64,000 nucleotides of DNA. Source: Terebella lapidaria. Lineage: Eukaryota > Annelida > Polychaeta > Terebellida > Terebellidae. Position 1 is the stretch's first letter, and every line of letters starts with the position of its first letter. A model generated the notes under the pieces. The model was not told the DNA's origin. It did no database searches and saw only the letters and a program-made list of their open reading frames with translations. Below are positions 21,700-33,135 of the stretch, one piece after another. A program made the position numbers and the translations under genes. Location: contig OX424561.1 in assembly GCA_949152475.1 (NCBI GenBank), forward strand, positions 43,676,802 through 43,740,801, written 5' to 3'.

Positions 21700-23355
21700 G
21701 TGGTGGTGACCAACACTACGTCCGGGGACAGTTGTTCTGTGGCGTCTGAGGCTGCCCCCTCTACGGACAAGCCGGACGACTCTCAAGTAGATATAACTTC
21801 TCCGGAGCCAGCGCTCTGCGACATTGTGTTGCGGGATCCCAGACGTTACACTCTCCACGGAACGGGTAACAATAGCATAGCAGAGGCAATCGTTGCGGAT
21901 ATCGGGGCGCCCGGGATCATTGGGATGAACTTTCTCCGGATCCACCGGGTGATCGCCAACTTTAGTGCCGGTGAACTTCGGATGGGAGAGGACACACACT
22001 TTCTCTTCCGCACGGGTCCGTCCTGTTCATTCCAACTGCGGGCGGCGCGCACCACCATCGTGCCGCCTATGAGCGAGATGATCATTGAGGCAGGGCCGCG
22101 GCGTCTGCGCATGCCCCTTGATGGTCGTCCGTGTATAGTGCAACCGGTGAGCAATTTTGCCCGAGGAACGGGACTCGTGCTGGGTGGGGCTCTGGTCAAG
22201 TCCGACACCTGTGCGATGCCTATCCTCGTGGTGAATCCCACGGATGCTCCCGTTGTCCTGCGGTGCGGCTGTGTGGCAGCTACTGCTACGCCCGCTTCAT
22301 CTAGCCGGGTTATCCCTGACGACCCAGTGTGTTGTGCTGCGTGTGCAGCCGCGGACGCCGCAGATGATCCGTTCACCCTGCCGGACCATCTGGAATCTAG
22401 AGTTCCGACGGACCGGCTGGATAAAGATCAGCGTCAAGCTCTCCGCAAGCTGCTCCGGCAGTATGCGGATGTGTTCATGAGTCCGGACGGTGCGGTTGGC
22501 AAGACAGACGTTGCCAAACACCGCATCGACCTCCTGGACGAACGTCCTATCAAGCAGCATCTACGACGAGCAGCGATCGTGCACCAAGAGGTCTTAGACC
22601 AGGAGGTGCAAAAGATGCTCGAGCTAGACATCATCGAACCCAGTGATAGCCCTTGGGCAAGTCCTGTGGTTATGGTGAAGAAAAAGGACGGCTTGTGGAG
22701 GTTCTGTGTGGTAATTGTAAACTTAACGATGCAATGCAGAAGGACTCATATCCTCTCCCGCACATCGAGGATACCTTCGACTCCTTGGCCGGGTCGCACT
22801 ACTTCTGTGCTCTGGATCTGGCCTCCAGATATTGGCAGGTGGAGATGGCGGAGATCGCACGTCCCCTTACTATCCTCACGGAAAAGGGCGCCGATTTTGT
22901 CTGGCAATTTGAGCAGGCTATCGCCTTCTCGGAACTCCGGCGAGCTCTAGTAGCTGCCCAGGTGATGCGGCACCCTCGTCCGGATTGTGAATTCATCCTG
23001 GACACTGACGCGAGTAACTTTGCACTCGGCGGTGTCCTCCCACAGATCGTGGACGGGCAAGAGCGGGTAGTAGCTTATACGAGTGTGGCTCTCAGCTGCT
23101 CTCATATGAACTACTGTACCACTCACCGCGAGCTGCTCGCGGTGGTAACCATGACCAAGCGTTTCCGGCACTATTTGTTGGGACGCCATTTCCGCTTGCG
23201 GACTGATCAAAGTTCGCTGAGATGGCTCCTTAACTATAGTGAGGCCGATGGCTTGGTGGCCCGGTGGCTCGTCAAACTCAAGGAGTATGACATGCAAATT
23301 GAGCACCATGCCGGAAAGTTGCACGGCAATGCTGACGGACTGTCACGTTGTGATA
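21700..23355 (+). pseudogene. Gypsy pol, copy 1 (protease site and RT core missing)
   Basis: The frame shows a remnant of the protease C-terminus (GAPGIIGMNFLRIHRVIANF), an RT start (SDSPWASPVVMVKKKDGLWR), then a frameshift at the RFCV motif, KLNDAMQKDSYPLP and FCALDLASRYWQVEM. This joins directly to IARPLTILTEKGADFVWQ, so the ~150 residues that normally hold the YVDD active site are gone. RNase H follows (CEFILDTDASNFALGGVL; RTDQSSLRWLL; GNADGLSRC). Relative to copy 2, about 224 bp including the protease DSGS site is also deleted at 21791. It ends at the duplication junction, so there is no integrase. Confidence 0.8.
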
Positions 23356-23429
23356 AGTACGGTGACGCTGGTGTGGGAGCACGGTGACGCTGGTGTGGGA
23401 GCATTGTGACTGTGTCATATTAAAATATA

Positions 23430-24129
23430 TGTGGCGATTTTGCCCATAGATCGCGGCAGGAGTCTTTGCAAAACACTAACCAGTTTTACGGTTTATTTTT
23501 GGACGCTTCAGCTCGAAGCATGCGTTGCCCCGTCACCGCTTTGTAATCCTCTTTCGCCCAGTAAACTATAACAATGGTTTGACCTAGTTTCCCTTCGTGT
23601 CTCGTGTATTGGGGTTTATATACTCTGGTACCGTTTTGATCTGTGAGTTGTCTCAGAGCAAGGGGAGAGGGACGACGGGGAGCTCAGCCATGAGCTCTAC
23701 GTCCTCGCATCGCGGCTAAGGCCCTCGCGGGCCCTGGGGACGACTTCAATGGTCAGCCCGGGCTGGGGTAGACCTTGATGACTCGGGGGCGCACGCCCTC
23801 TGGATCACCGGTCTTCTCCACCTGGGATGATGCGACACAGGCTCTGGCATACTGTCGGGCTGTCCGGGGTTCTATCCCCGAGGCAGACCGCGGCGAGCCA
23901 AGCCTCACAAGCTAACACCACGGTGATGATCCTGTATCTGAGTGGTGTCCGTATGTTGGGCTCGTTGGGCGGGCTGCTACCTGGTTAAAGTTCTGATGAT
24001 AGAGTAATGACTATGCCTGCAGTGACCCTCGGTGAGCGGACCTCCGCAAGGATCCGGGGATAGCAGGTGCGCGTCCGCGATGACCTGTGGTGAGAGGACT
24101 ATTCTCGAGGATCCCAGATAGCGGACGAC
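23430..24129 (+). repeat. Gypsy 5' LTR, copy 2
   Basis: Same sequence and same truncated end as the LTR at 19158-19858, preceded by the same TATTAAAATATA flank. It differs by scattered substitutions and single-base indels. Confidence 0.7.
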
Positions 24130-24188
24130 TATCAAACCCGGCTGGGTGGACTCCTTCGAGAGCCCCTGGTTCGGATGCCAGACAGTCC

Positions 24189-25869
24189 ATGCAGGGCGTG
24201 ATGGATCAGCTCACCGACACCTTGGCTGAGCTGGCTCCATTGGGGCGCTACGACCGCGCCCGGTCACCTCACCAGAGGCGATCAGATCGGCGGAACCGCT
24301 CGCCCTCCCCGAACTCATTGAGCCTTTCGGGGCCAATATCGGAGAGGGAGCAGCGGCTGATAAATATCGCGCTTGACCAGTACAAGCGGAATCAGCCTGC
24401 GGCATTGAGCGTGGATCCTACGATCCCCTACAGTCCGGGGATGACTGGGCCAGTGTCCCCTCCCCCAGTCCTGCCAAGTCCGCAGGCACCAGTGGTCTCT
24501 GCAATGGGATCCGTGCCTGCTCCGCGACTTGGAAAGTACCACGCTGGCTACCGCTTCAACCGTCAGCTTTTCCTGGCAATCAGGGTGTGTCGGGCATGCA
24601 GTGGCAACCGGCGGCTCCAGCCCCTAGCTATGTCAGCTATGCCGCTCCATCTGGAACCTACCCAGTAGGATCGATGAGAGTCCCGACCGCACCAAGTCAG
24701 GGTGGGCAATTTGTGGGTATGTACCGGCGGCGAGTGTGAGCTTCCCAGCTCACGCACCCGCGGCGTACGGGTCCGCTTCGGTGGACTCCGCCTCAGGAGC
24801 AGGAGGCGCACGGACTCTGCCGTCATACACTGCCGACCCCGGAGCGGGATCCATCAATCGGGCACGCTCGTCACGCGACTGGACGCCAGACCAAACGTCT
24901 TGGCGGAAGAAGTTCAACAGGGATAATGCCAATCTGGAGGATTACTTACTCCAGGTATGGCGGACAGCAGTGTACGAAGGATGGACCCAGGAAGAAGCTG
25001 GGCACATCCTCTCGGGAAGTCAAGAAGGAAAGGCCCTCTGAGTCATGCAGTGTCTGCCGGTGGCGACAGCAATGTTCGGCCATGTTGCCCAGCAACTACG
25101 CCTGCTGTTCACGCCGACGACAAAGAGGCGGATGTTTGAACGAGAGTTCAAAGCGCGGATCTGCCTACCGATTGAATCCGTGACTGAGTACGCTCTTAAT
25201 TTGCGCGTACTCGGCCGGAGAGCTTATCCGGACATGGAAGCCAGTCGGTGTGAACTGGTGCTGATTGACCAGTTCATCGACGGCCAGCCTTACCACATAT
25301 CATACGGGTTGGCCACACACGAAAAACGGTCGATGGAAGAGACGATTAACTCCGCCCTTGCAATAGAGGTAGCTGTCTGTCCCAGACAGATGCCTCCGGC
25401 CCCGGCTTCGGCCCCGGCTGTTTCGTTGCAAGCGGCGACGCCTGCTCCGGTTAACGCGTCACAGATGGCTCCGTGGCCTGCCCCGGCTCCCCGGGAACCG
25501 GCTGTGGAGCCCAACCCTCCGCGGGTTGGTACACCGGCACCCTCCACAGGGATACCTGTACAAGCGGCACCGGCTGTTGCGTCGTGCTCGTCCTCGGAGG
25601 AGTACGACTTAGAGGAATATGATTTCTCCGTGGCGCAGATGATTGCGCACTGCGCAGGAATCGAAGCTCCGGGACCCGCAGATTGTTGTGCGTTCACGTC
25701 CGGACCAGCTCAGAACCGTCCCTGCTACTTCTGCGGAAAACAGGGCCACTTTTGGCATAAGTGTCCGGAGTTACTGGAACGCTTGCGGGCACGCGGATTT
25801 CATGGGAGTCTCCCTGATCCGCGCTGGAGGAATTCCTCCTTTCGGTTCGGTCCTCCGGTCTTCGCGTGA
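24189..25869 (+). pseudogene. Gypsy gag, copy 2
   Basis: Opens MQGVMDQLTDTLAELAPLGR without the stop seen in copy 1. An Arg/Ser-rich and Pro-rich N-terminal part is interrupted by a frameshift near 24530 and a TGA near 24738. The capsid-like domain has a stop after EGKAL near 25040 and then reads openly from 25045 to the end at 25869, including TEYALNLRVLGRRAYPDMEA and the CCHC knuckle CYFCGKQGHFWHKC (25724-25765). It is better kept than copy 1 but not a single ORF. Confidence 0.75.
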
Positions 25870-25887
25870 GGGAAACTGAAAGCGGAC

Positions 25888-26490
25888 GTGGTGGTGACCA
25901 ACACTACGTCCGGGGACAGTTGTTCTGTGGCGTCTGAGGCTGCCCCCTCTACGGACAAGCCGGACGACTCTCAAGTAGATATAACTTCTCTGCAAGTGGT
26001 CCTTGAGGATCCGTCTAGCTCGTTAGCGGCCGAGGCAGACTACGAGGACTCCTGTTGCCGAGCCCAGTGCTCCGGGTGATTGCGATCATATGACGTGCGC
26101 ACTGGTGAGGGACCCCTGCTGGTACCTGCCCCTGTCTTTCGGACGGGAGCCGGTCCGGTTCCTTGTAGACTCTGGCTCGGAGATTACCCTCGTGGCCACG
26201 GGAACTTTTAAGCGCGAGCCAGCGCTCCGCGACATTGTGTTACGGGATCCCAGACGTTACACTCTCCACGGAACGGGTAACAATAGCATAGCAGAGGCAA
26301 TCGTTGCGGATATCGGGGCGCCCGGGATCATTGGGATGAACTTTCTCCGGATCCACCGGGTGATCGCCAACTTTAGTGCCGGTGAACTCCGGATGGGAGA
26401 GGACACACACTTTCTCTTCCGCACGGGTCCGGCCTGTTCATTCCAACTGCGGGCGGCGCGCACCACCATCGTGCCGCCTATGAGCGAGAT
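25888..26490 (+). pseudogene. Gypsy pol, copy 2, protease part (5' of the LINE insertion)
   Basis: Includes the aspartic protease active site in FLVDSGSEITLVATGTF (about 26160-26205), which copy 1 lacks, and the downstream GMNFLRIHRVIANF. A TGA near 26078 separates it from the gag-proximal piece. The frame is cut at PPMSE by the LINE at 26491 and resumes at 33136 after an 11-bp duplicated target. Confidence 0.75.
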
Positions 26491-26678
26491 TTTTTTTTAT
26501 AAATGATATTTATTAGGATTAACCAACAGGACATGCCTATACAAAGGTCTTTCCAGTGAGAGGGACAAAAGTGTGCAAAGTATATGTAAAATAAACAAAC
26601 TATTATATACAAATGAACAACAACAAAAAAACACTGCTGATACAGCCCTCCACCGACGGCCACCGAAACAAAAGTAAC

Positions 26679-27414
26679 TGTAAAGTTATTGACTACCGTC
26701 CGCTCTTCGGGATCCTCGAGGATAGTCCTCTCTCATCCGAGTCCTTGCGGACGCGCATCCGCTATTCCGGATCCTTGCGGCAGGGCCGCTCACCGGAGGT
26801 CGCTGCGGACACGGTAACTACTTCAGCATTAACGGTAACCAGGTAACAGCCCACCCAACACTCCCAGGCCTACGGACACCGTTCAGAAACTAGTTCATCC
26901 CTACGGTGTCAACTGGCGGGGCCTGGCGAGCCGTGGTCTGCCTCGGGGACGGAACCCCGTACAGTCCGACATGCTGGCCAGAGCCTATGTCACACGTCCC
27001 GGGAAGGGAGAGAACTGGCGATCCACAGGGCGTACGCCCCCGAGTCAGCAACTTGTCTCTCCCAGCCCGGGCCTCCCCATGGAAATCGTCCCCAGGGCTC
27101 TAGGAGCCCTCTACTCAGAACCAGGGAACACAAAGCTCATGGCGAGCCTCGTGTGCGTCCTAGTCACTCTCTCTCGGACAATCTCCTCGATCGAGTCGCT
27201 TCCAGTGTATATATAATACACCACAAGCTGTAGGGCGCACGCGAGGTCTAATCGATCCATTGTTATAGTTTACTGGAGCGTAAATTACAATGCGTCGCCG
27301 TGGCAACGCACGCTCGAACCGAGCGTGTCAAAACAAGGCCAAGTACGAAAAGGCCACATAAATGGCATTTATGTTTACAATCACCTGCCGCGTGCTTAGG
27401 GCAAAATCGCCACA
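26679..27414 (-). mobile_element. Solo LTR of the gypsy family in the LINE 3' UTR
   Basis: On the minus strand it begins TGTGGCGATTTTGCCC and ends AATAACTTTACA, 736 bp, flanked by TAAC on both sides (26675-26678 and 27415-27418). Internal blocks match the gypsy LTRs but with much divergence, so this is a related subfamily. No internal region remains, so it is a recombination product of a full element. Confidence 0.85.
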
Positions 27415-27554
27415 TAACAAAACAACGTATTTACACACAAATAGCAAATGGCAACCGATAAGATTCCAGAACCATGTTCTGTATTTACACCACGGATATA
27501 TACACGGAAATAGATAGACCATACGCAAGATACACAGGACAAAAAGAAGGACAC

Positions 27555-29398
27555 TCATTGATACACATCTAGTAAATTAGTGTTACCATTTCTCGTCTGA
27601 GTGAACAAGCGACGGGAATCTTTGATGTAATCCTGTACTGCTAGTGATATTATAATATTATGAGATATTGATAGATTTTCATCTCCGAAGAGTAATAACT
27701 CAACATTTAAAGGAATGAAATCATTTAACTTACGGAACAAACTAGATCTAATGTCTCGGTATTGGGCACACTCTAACAGATAATGTTTAGGATTCTCATA
27801 AGGCCACCACAATTACAATTTGGCTTTTCAATGACATGCAGATTGTGACACAAATGAGCATTCAAAAAGCTGCAACCGATGCGCATTCTAGCATGATGAA
27901 TATTCGCGAATCGGTCGCCAATCATAAACCATGGTCTTTTGGTTTTACCAATTCTAGCCTTTAAACAATTCTTGAATGTTCCCAAAGTCGGTAAGCTCCT
28001 GACTTCAATGGGCAGTGAGTTCCATGCCACAGTAGTGGAAGGAAAGAAGGACCTTCTTAGCGATTCCACTCGAGTTAGGAACTGAGATACATTATGACGC
28101 GTTCTTAGTTGATAATTCGTGCGTTCCTCAACCGGGGGCGGCATGATATCAATTAGATACGAAGGCGCCATATAATTTTCTATTTTGTATAAGTAACAAA
28201 GTTTATGCATCTCTCTTCTGTCAGCCAGTGTAGCCCACCCGGTATCCAAGTAAAGATTATTTACATTGGATCGCTCGGTAGCCCCCGTGACTATTCTTAA
28301 TGCACGAGTTTGCACCTTATCTAGTTTCAGTAGGTCGCAATCGTGAGCTCCGGCCCAGACCACATCAGCATATTCCAAGATAGGTCTGACAAAAGATAAA
28401 TAAAATCTTTCAAGTGCTGATCTGTCAAGTTTGAACTTGAAAGCATTAATTATGTCAAGGCGTTTCATGGCTTTTGTATAGATACTGTCGATGTGCGGGT
28501 GCCACCACAGATTAGAGCTGAAGATTAAACCCAGATGTTTATGGGTGGCAACCTCGTTCACTGTAACATTACCGATCAGCAATGGAGGCTGCAAATGCAG
28601 ATCACGTTTGTTGGAAATAGTCATTGCTTCTGTTTTGCTCGGACTGAATGTTACAAGCCATTGATCAGCCCAACTTTGAATCGCATGCAGATCTTGATTG
28701 ATGCAATCAGCTGCGATCTGTCGGTTGTCAACTGTCAAAAACAAGCATGTGTCGTCTGCATAAAGACGAATACTGGTGAATTTGACCACTTCGATAATGT
28801 CAGTAATGAAGATTAAAAATAACAGAAGTCCTAGAACAGATCCCTGAGGAACTCCCGACTGAATATTACCCCATTCCGAGAACTGGCCATGTATACAGAC
28901 GCGTTGACTTCTTTCATTCAGGTAGCTAGCCAACCATTTCAATAGGTTGCCACCTATGCCTGTTTTATGAAGCTTGAACAGAAGCCCAGCGTGCCAGACC
29001 CGCTCAAAAGCTTTACTTATGTCCAAGAAAACAACCCGTACTTCTTTGCCGTCATCAACAGCCGAACAGAACTTATGATAAAGTTCAATTAACTGGCTAG
29101 TTGTAGAACAGCCCGGTAAAAAACCCGACTGCCAGACAGTCAATATGAAGTTATCTCGGAAGTAGTTGAAGAGATATTTGAAAATTATCTTCTCAAAAAT
29201 TTTACTGGACGTGTTTAAAAGGGAGACGGGCCGATAATTGGTGGGGTTACTGGCGTCCCCTTTCTTGTATATGGGGATTACATTAGCTCTTTTCCAAGAC
29301 TTGGGAAACACGCCCTGCTGGAGACAGCAGTAAATAGTTTAAGCAGTGGGTCCGTTATGACGGTTTTCATTATTTTTTAGTAAACGTGGACCGACCCC
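27555..29398 (-). pseudogene. LINE ORF2, C-terminal part: reverse transcriptase
   Basis: Continues from the endonuclease half after the DNA element at 29403-30967. RT motifs in order: KKGDASNPTNYRPVSLLNTS, QSGFLPGCSTTSQL, VFLDISKAFERVWHAG, GVPQGSVLGLLLFLIF, LYADDTCLF (catalytic YADD, near 28740) and KHLGLIFSSNLWWH. The C-terminal part has a Cys/His cluster (CNCGG, HYLLEC). A stop near 29340 and a frameshift near 27800 make it non-functional. The enzyme would copy LINE RNA at the nicked target. Confidence 0.85.
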
Positions 29399-29402
29399 AT
29401 CC

Positions 29403-30967
29403 CACCCTGCAACATATCTTAAGGCGGTGACTGACCTAGTTCCTTTGTCTAGGGGTCAGGTCATGTTATTGTCACCGACTTGTGCTCAGATTTTTTGGAA
29501 GGAAGATAAACACAAGGTAAGAAAAATACAATTTCTGCAACATAACGCATATATATAATAACTGAGGTAGATGATACGATGTCCGAGATACTACTACAAA
29601 TTTATTTACTTCACAAATATTTGTAGGGGCTGAAATTCCCCAGAAATAAGGTTTCTTCCATCAATGTTTACCCCAATTTTGAAACGGTGATCACGTTTAT
29701 GGTCATTTTCAATAAATTCTGCACATTGTATTTAGATAATCTGCACACGGGAGATAAGATAATCATCTCATGTTTCATACATCCTGCGCATATGCACTAA
29801 TATCTTGTAATTTCTCAGTTATTCCTAAATTATTCCACATGCTTGTCGTGTCACCGATTTGAGTCAAGCGTCACCGACTTAGGTTTACATTTTGGGTATA
29901 ACATACCCACTGGTTGAATGGGTTGAACTGTACAATGAATTCTCAGGTAAGGGGTTCTCGTGTACGGTTATAGCGATATCATATTCGTGGCATCGTGGAC
30001 CGTACGCAGCAATATATTGTGCAGTTTACATCCCAACAACATTTCGTAAAACCGCGTTATTTGTTTAGGTATGAAAAGTCATCAGCAGCCCGATATTCTA
30101 TGAAAAGATATTCGAGTCTGTAGCCGAGTCGGACCCCGTCGGCGCGTCATTGTCGCATTGCTATCTTCGCCGTTTGTACGTGCACACCTGATTGGACAGA
30201 TACATCTTTCTTTTCCTGCCATGATTAGTGAATGTACAAACGATGGGACTATGCAAATAATTTAGGCATGTCCACGTAATAATTATGATTTGTGTATAGT
30301 GTACATGTTAAATTTGTTCATTTTCAAAATATGAAGACAAGAATATGGAAAGAATATGGAAAGAAACTAATATAAACATTTGCAATATGATGTTGCAATG
30401 CATACCAATGATTGAACATCCGCGGTGGCTAATACTTTATGCGTTTTTCGTGGAGAGATACCAGTCCTTTTCTGGACAACTAACATCTTAAGTCGGTGAC
30501 GCTTGACTCAAATCGGTGACACGACAAGCGTGTGTAGTAATTTATGAATAAGTGCAAAATTACAATATATTGGAGCGTATGCGCAGGATGTATGAAACAT
30601 GAGATGATTATCTCAACTCCCGTGTACAGATTATCGAAAAACAATGTGCAAAATTGATTGAAAATGACCATGAACATAATCACTGTGTCAATATTGGGGT
30701 AAATATTGATGGAAGAAACCTTATTTCTGGGGAATTTCAGCTCATACAAATATTTGTGAAATACATAAATTTGTAGTAGTATCTCGGACATCGTATCATC
30801 CCCCTCAGTTATAATATATATGCGTTATGTTGCAGAAATTGCATTTTTCTTACCGTGTGTTGATCTTTCTTCCAAAAAATCTGAGCACAAGTCGGTGACA
30901 ATAACATGACCTGACCCCTAGACAAAAGAACTAGGTCAGTCACCGCCTTAAGATATGTTGCAGGGTG
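29403..30967. mobile_element. CAC-ended DNA element with ~480-bp inverted repeats
   Basis: Both ends begin CACCCTGCAACATATCTTAA. The arms (29403 to ~29885 and ~30485 to 30967) are inverted copies with modest divergence, separated by ~600 bp of unique DNA. The 4-bp duplication ATCC flanks it (29399-29402 and 30968-30971), and removing it restores the LINE's GPDG codons. CAC termini and a 4-bp duplication resemble Chapaev-type (CMC) elements. No transposase; the ORF at 30480-30791 lies in the arm and is not coding. Confidence 0.8.
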
Positions 30968-32563
30968 ATCCGGACCGTAAGCCTTTGATGGATTTAGATT
31001 ACCCAGCTGATCTGAGACATCTTGTGCGCTTAGATGTATGTCACAAAATGCGTCAGTTGCTGGCAAAATTGGGAGCGTGGCTCCAGTATCATCTAGCTTG
31101 GAATTCGCTAGGAACAAATCGTTGAAGTAGTTGCATTTTTCAACCTCATCTACCAACTTGTTGTCACCAATGACTAATGTTGAGATTTGCGATGAGTTTT
31201 GGTTCATTTTAAAGAAAGATTTGTATATATTCCAGCATTCCTTACGCTGGAAAGAACAAGTAGAAATATCATGCAGTCGATCATTATCAAAGATCTGTTT
31301 TGCATTTCTGCATGCCTGGATATATATATTTCTGGCTTGCCGAAAAGCAGCCCACTTTTCCGGGGTATTGCCCTTTTTTGCAGCCCGATGCGCTTGTTCG
31401 CGTTCACGTTTCAGGCGCCTATGTTCACCTCTATACCAAGGCTTATCATTCGGACGAACAGTTACATGTTTATTAGGAATGAATTGCTTGGTAGCGGTGA
31501 GAATAACAGATGTCCATTTATCAGTGGCAATGTCAACATCAACAAAGTTATTACACTCCGAATCCCAATCGATTCGTTGCAAATATTCTTTCAAGCCATT
31601 AATATCAGCCTTGTCATAGTACCACATTGTCCGTTTATAAGGACGAGCACTTCTGTATCTAAACAACAACGATATCGATACCGTGCAATGATCATTGAAG
31701 AGAAGCGGGTCCAGAACTCCACTGTTTTTAACAAAGTGGGGACAGTTGGTAACTATCCTATCTAACTTTGTTTGAGACGATGCTGTTATACGTGTGGGCT
31801 CATTTATATGTGACGTAAGATTATTGACCTCCACGAAGAAATTGAAGTGTCTGCCGTGATTGGTGTTGTCATCGGCATTGAAATCACCAAGTATCACGAT
31901 ATTTATGTTGCCCATTTCGCGAGCAGTATCCATCGAGGATTGGATTTTATCCCAAAAATCGACGGTTCCGCTCGGTGGCCTATAGACGGTGCATACTAAA
32001 AATTTATTATTATGACACCGTACCTCCAGCCACATAGCTTCGATACTATCAAACTCCAGGTCACGCCGCCGCTTTACAGCAAGGCGGGATGAAACCCAGG
32101 CCGCAACCCCGCCACCGATCGAATTGCAATTTCGATCACGACGAAATATTGGATAATAGTTCGGCAAATCGAAATCATGGCTCGGAAATGTAGAGTCGAG
32201 CCAGGTTTCAGAGACAGTGATTATTTCGAAATTACCGCTCAGTTGCAGCTTTACATGCTCAAATTTTTCTTTGTTATTGCGTAAACTCTGAACATTGATG
32301 TGACACATAGAAATATCACTATAACCGACACTACCACCAATAGGGCCAGGGTTAGACTCTATGTCCCCAGCACGCAATAAAATTATGTACCAAAACTCAA
32401 AACCTGTAACAGCACTTGAGCAAAACAATAAGTGTCTCATACAAATAATATCAACGAGGATTTCAATACATAATAAGTGATGCGTATTTTCAGGAATTAG
32501 ATTACTGCTTACTTCATACAACATAAAACTTGGCGGAATCATCCAACCATAACCAGACGTCAA
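30968..32563 (-). pseudogene. LINE ORF2, N-terminal part: 2A motif and endonuclease
   Basis: Starts at a Met 79 bp after ORF1. Residues 30-63 are hydrophobic, followed by GDIESNPGP (residues 66-74), a 2A-like sequence. The apurinic-type endonuclease follows: HINVQSLRNN, SETWLDSTFPSHDF, GGGVAAWVSS, VCTVYRPPSG, ILGDFNADDN and NDHCTVSISL. A linker leads to NPSKAYGPD, where the element at 29403-30967 cuts the frame. The half itself is open over its full length; the gene is broken only by insertion and by defects in the RT half. Confidence 0.85.
32342..32365 (-). other. 2A-like ribosome-skipping motif
   Basis: Codes for DIESNPGP, which fits the 2A consensus D-(V/I)-E-X-N-P-G-P exactly. It would separate a ~73-residue hydrophobic leader from the endonuclease-RT protein. 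2A-like motifs are known in CR1/L2-type LINEs of sea urchin, amphioxus and molluscs; activity of this one is inference. Confidence 0.75.
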
Positions 32564-32641
32564 TACAAATAGCGTAAAACAAAATAAATATCCATGGACA
32601 GACCGGTTCGTCAGGAGTAATGCACTAGGAGTGGGTCCTAA

Positions 32642-33112
32642 TCATGTGGGAGACTCGGAGGGTGCACGGCCAGAGAAACGCTCCTTCAGATGGAAGAAAG
32701 ATCTGAGGGTTTTTTCCGGCTTCCTACTCTCGGGAGTCTCATCCACATTCACCGGACTGGACGGTTTGCGCTTGCCTGCTTTAGCTGACGAAGATTTTGA
32801 AGCCGTTGGTTTGCATGACTTGTTCACGTTTTCCCGTCGCTTATCCTCCTTAGCACCCTCGATGAATGCATCAGCCTTGTGAAGCAGCTCAGGGGACGTG
32901 CAGGACTGTGGATCCTCGGCCAGGACCTTGGATATCAACGCGTCAGCCAAGCGGGCGCCACATTCGTGGTTGCTAGGGAGGATCTGCGCCTGGGATGCTA
33001 GGGGAGCAGAAGCCTGGTCGGCAGGCCCGCTGGCTGATTTGTCGGTACGGATGTTCATAAGCAAGCGGCCTAGCTGGTTTTCACCGGGCCAGTCCTCAGA
33101 ACGACCCGCCAC
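32642..33112 (-). CDS. LINE ORF1 (156 aa)
   Basis: Begins 23 bp inside the 5' end of the LINE (MAGRSEDWPGENQLGRLL) and ends before ORF2. It is hydrophilic, with a Lys/Ser/Pro-rich basic stretch (KSCKPTASKSSSAKAGKRKP) in the C-terminal half and no zinc knuckle, coiled coil or esterase motif that I can see. By position it is ORF1, presumably an RNA-binding protein. It might instead be a truncated remnant. Confidence 0.55.
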   Translation of the reverse strand: MAGRSEDWPGENQLGRLLMNIRTDKSASGPADQASAPLASQAQILPSNHECGARLADALISKVLAEDPQSCTSPELLHKADAFIEGAKEDKRRENVNKSCKPTASKSSSAKAGKRKPSSPVNVDETPESRKPEKTLRSFFHLKERFSGRAPSESPT

Positions 33113-33135
33113 TGTAGCCCCCGGGGGGAGTCCTG

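Larger units (their letters stand above)
19109..23358 (+). repeat. 4.25-kb tandem duplication, copy 1
   Basis: Contains 50 bp of element-B flank, the 5' LTR, gag and pol up to the end of RNase H. The same content follows from 23359 (B flank, LTR, gag, pol). At the junction, pol sequence (GTTGTGATAAGT) passes abruptly into ACGGTGACGCTGGTGTGGGA, the B flank, which occurs twice there. Because the flank is duplicated together with the element, this is a segmental tandem duplication and not a second transposition. Confidence 0.8.
26491..33135 (-). mobile_element. CR1/L2-type LINE with 2A peptide, interrupted twice
   Basis: A minus-strand non-LTR retrotransposon inserted in gypsy pol. The target duplication ATGAGCGAGAT is at 26480-26490 and 33136-33146. 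The poly(T) at 26491 is its 3' poly(A) tail, preceded by an AATAAA signal. Removing two later insertions (29403-30967 and 26679-27414, each with a 4-bp duplication) leaves about 4.3 kb: a short ORF1, then ORF2 with 2A motif, apurinic endonuclease and reverse transcriptase. The general layout and the HYLLEC C-terminus suit the CR1/L2/Rex1/Crack assemblage; the exact clade is not resolved. Confidence 0.85.

Noticed and set aside
21846..22376. 176-codon minus-strand frame and similar antisense frames at 25290-25697 and 33070-33588
   Set aside because: Shadows of the GC-rich gypsy gag and pol genes on the plus strand.
30480..30791. 103-codon minus-strand frame
   Set aside because: Lies in the inverted arm of the CAC-ended DNA element; the mirrored arm at 29403-29885 does not conserve the frame.
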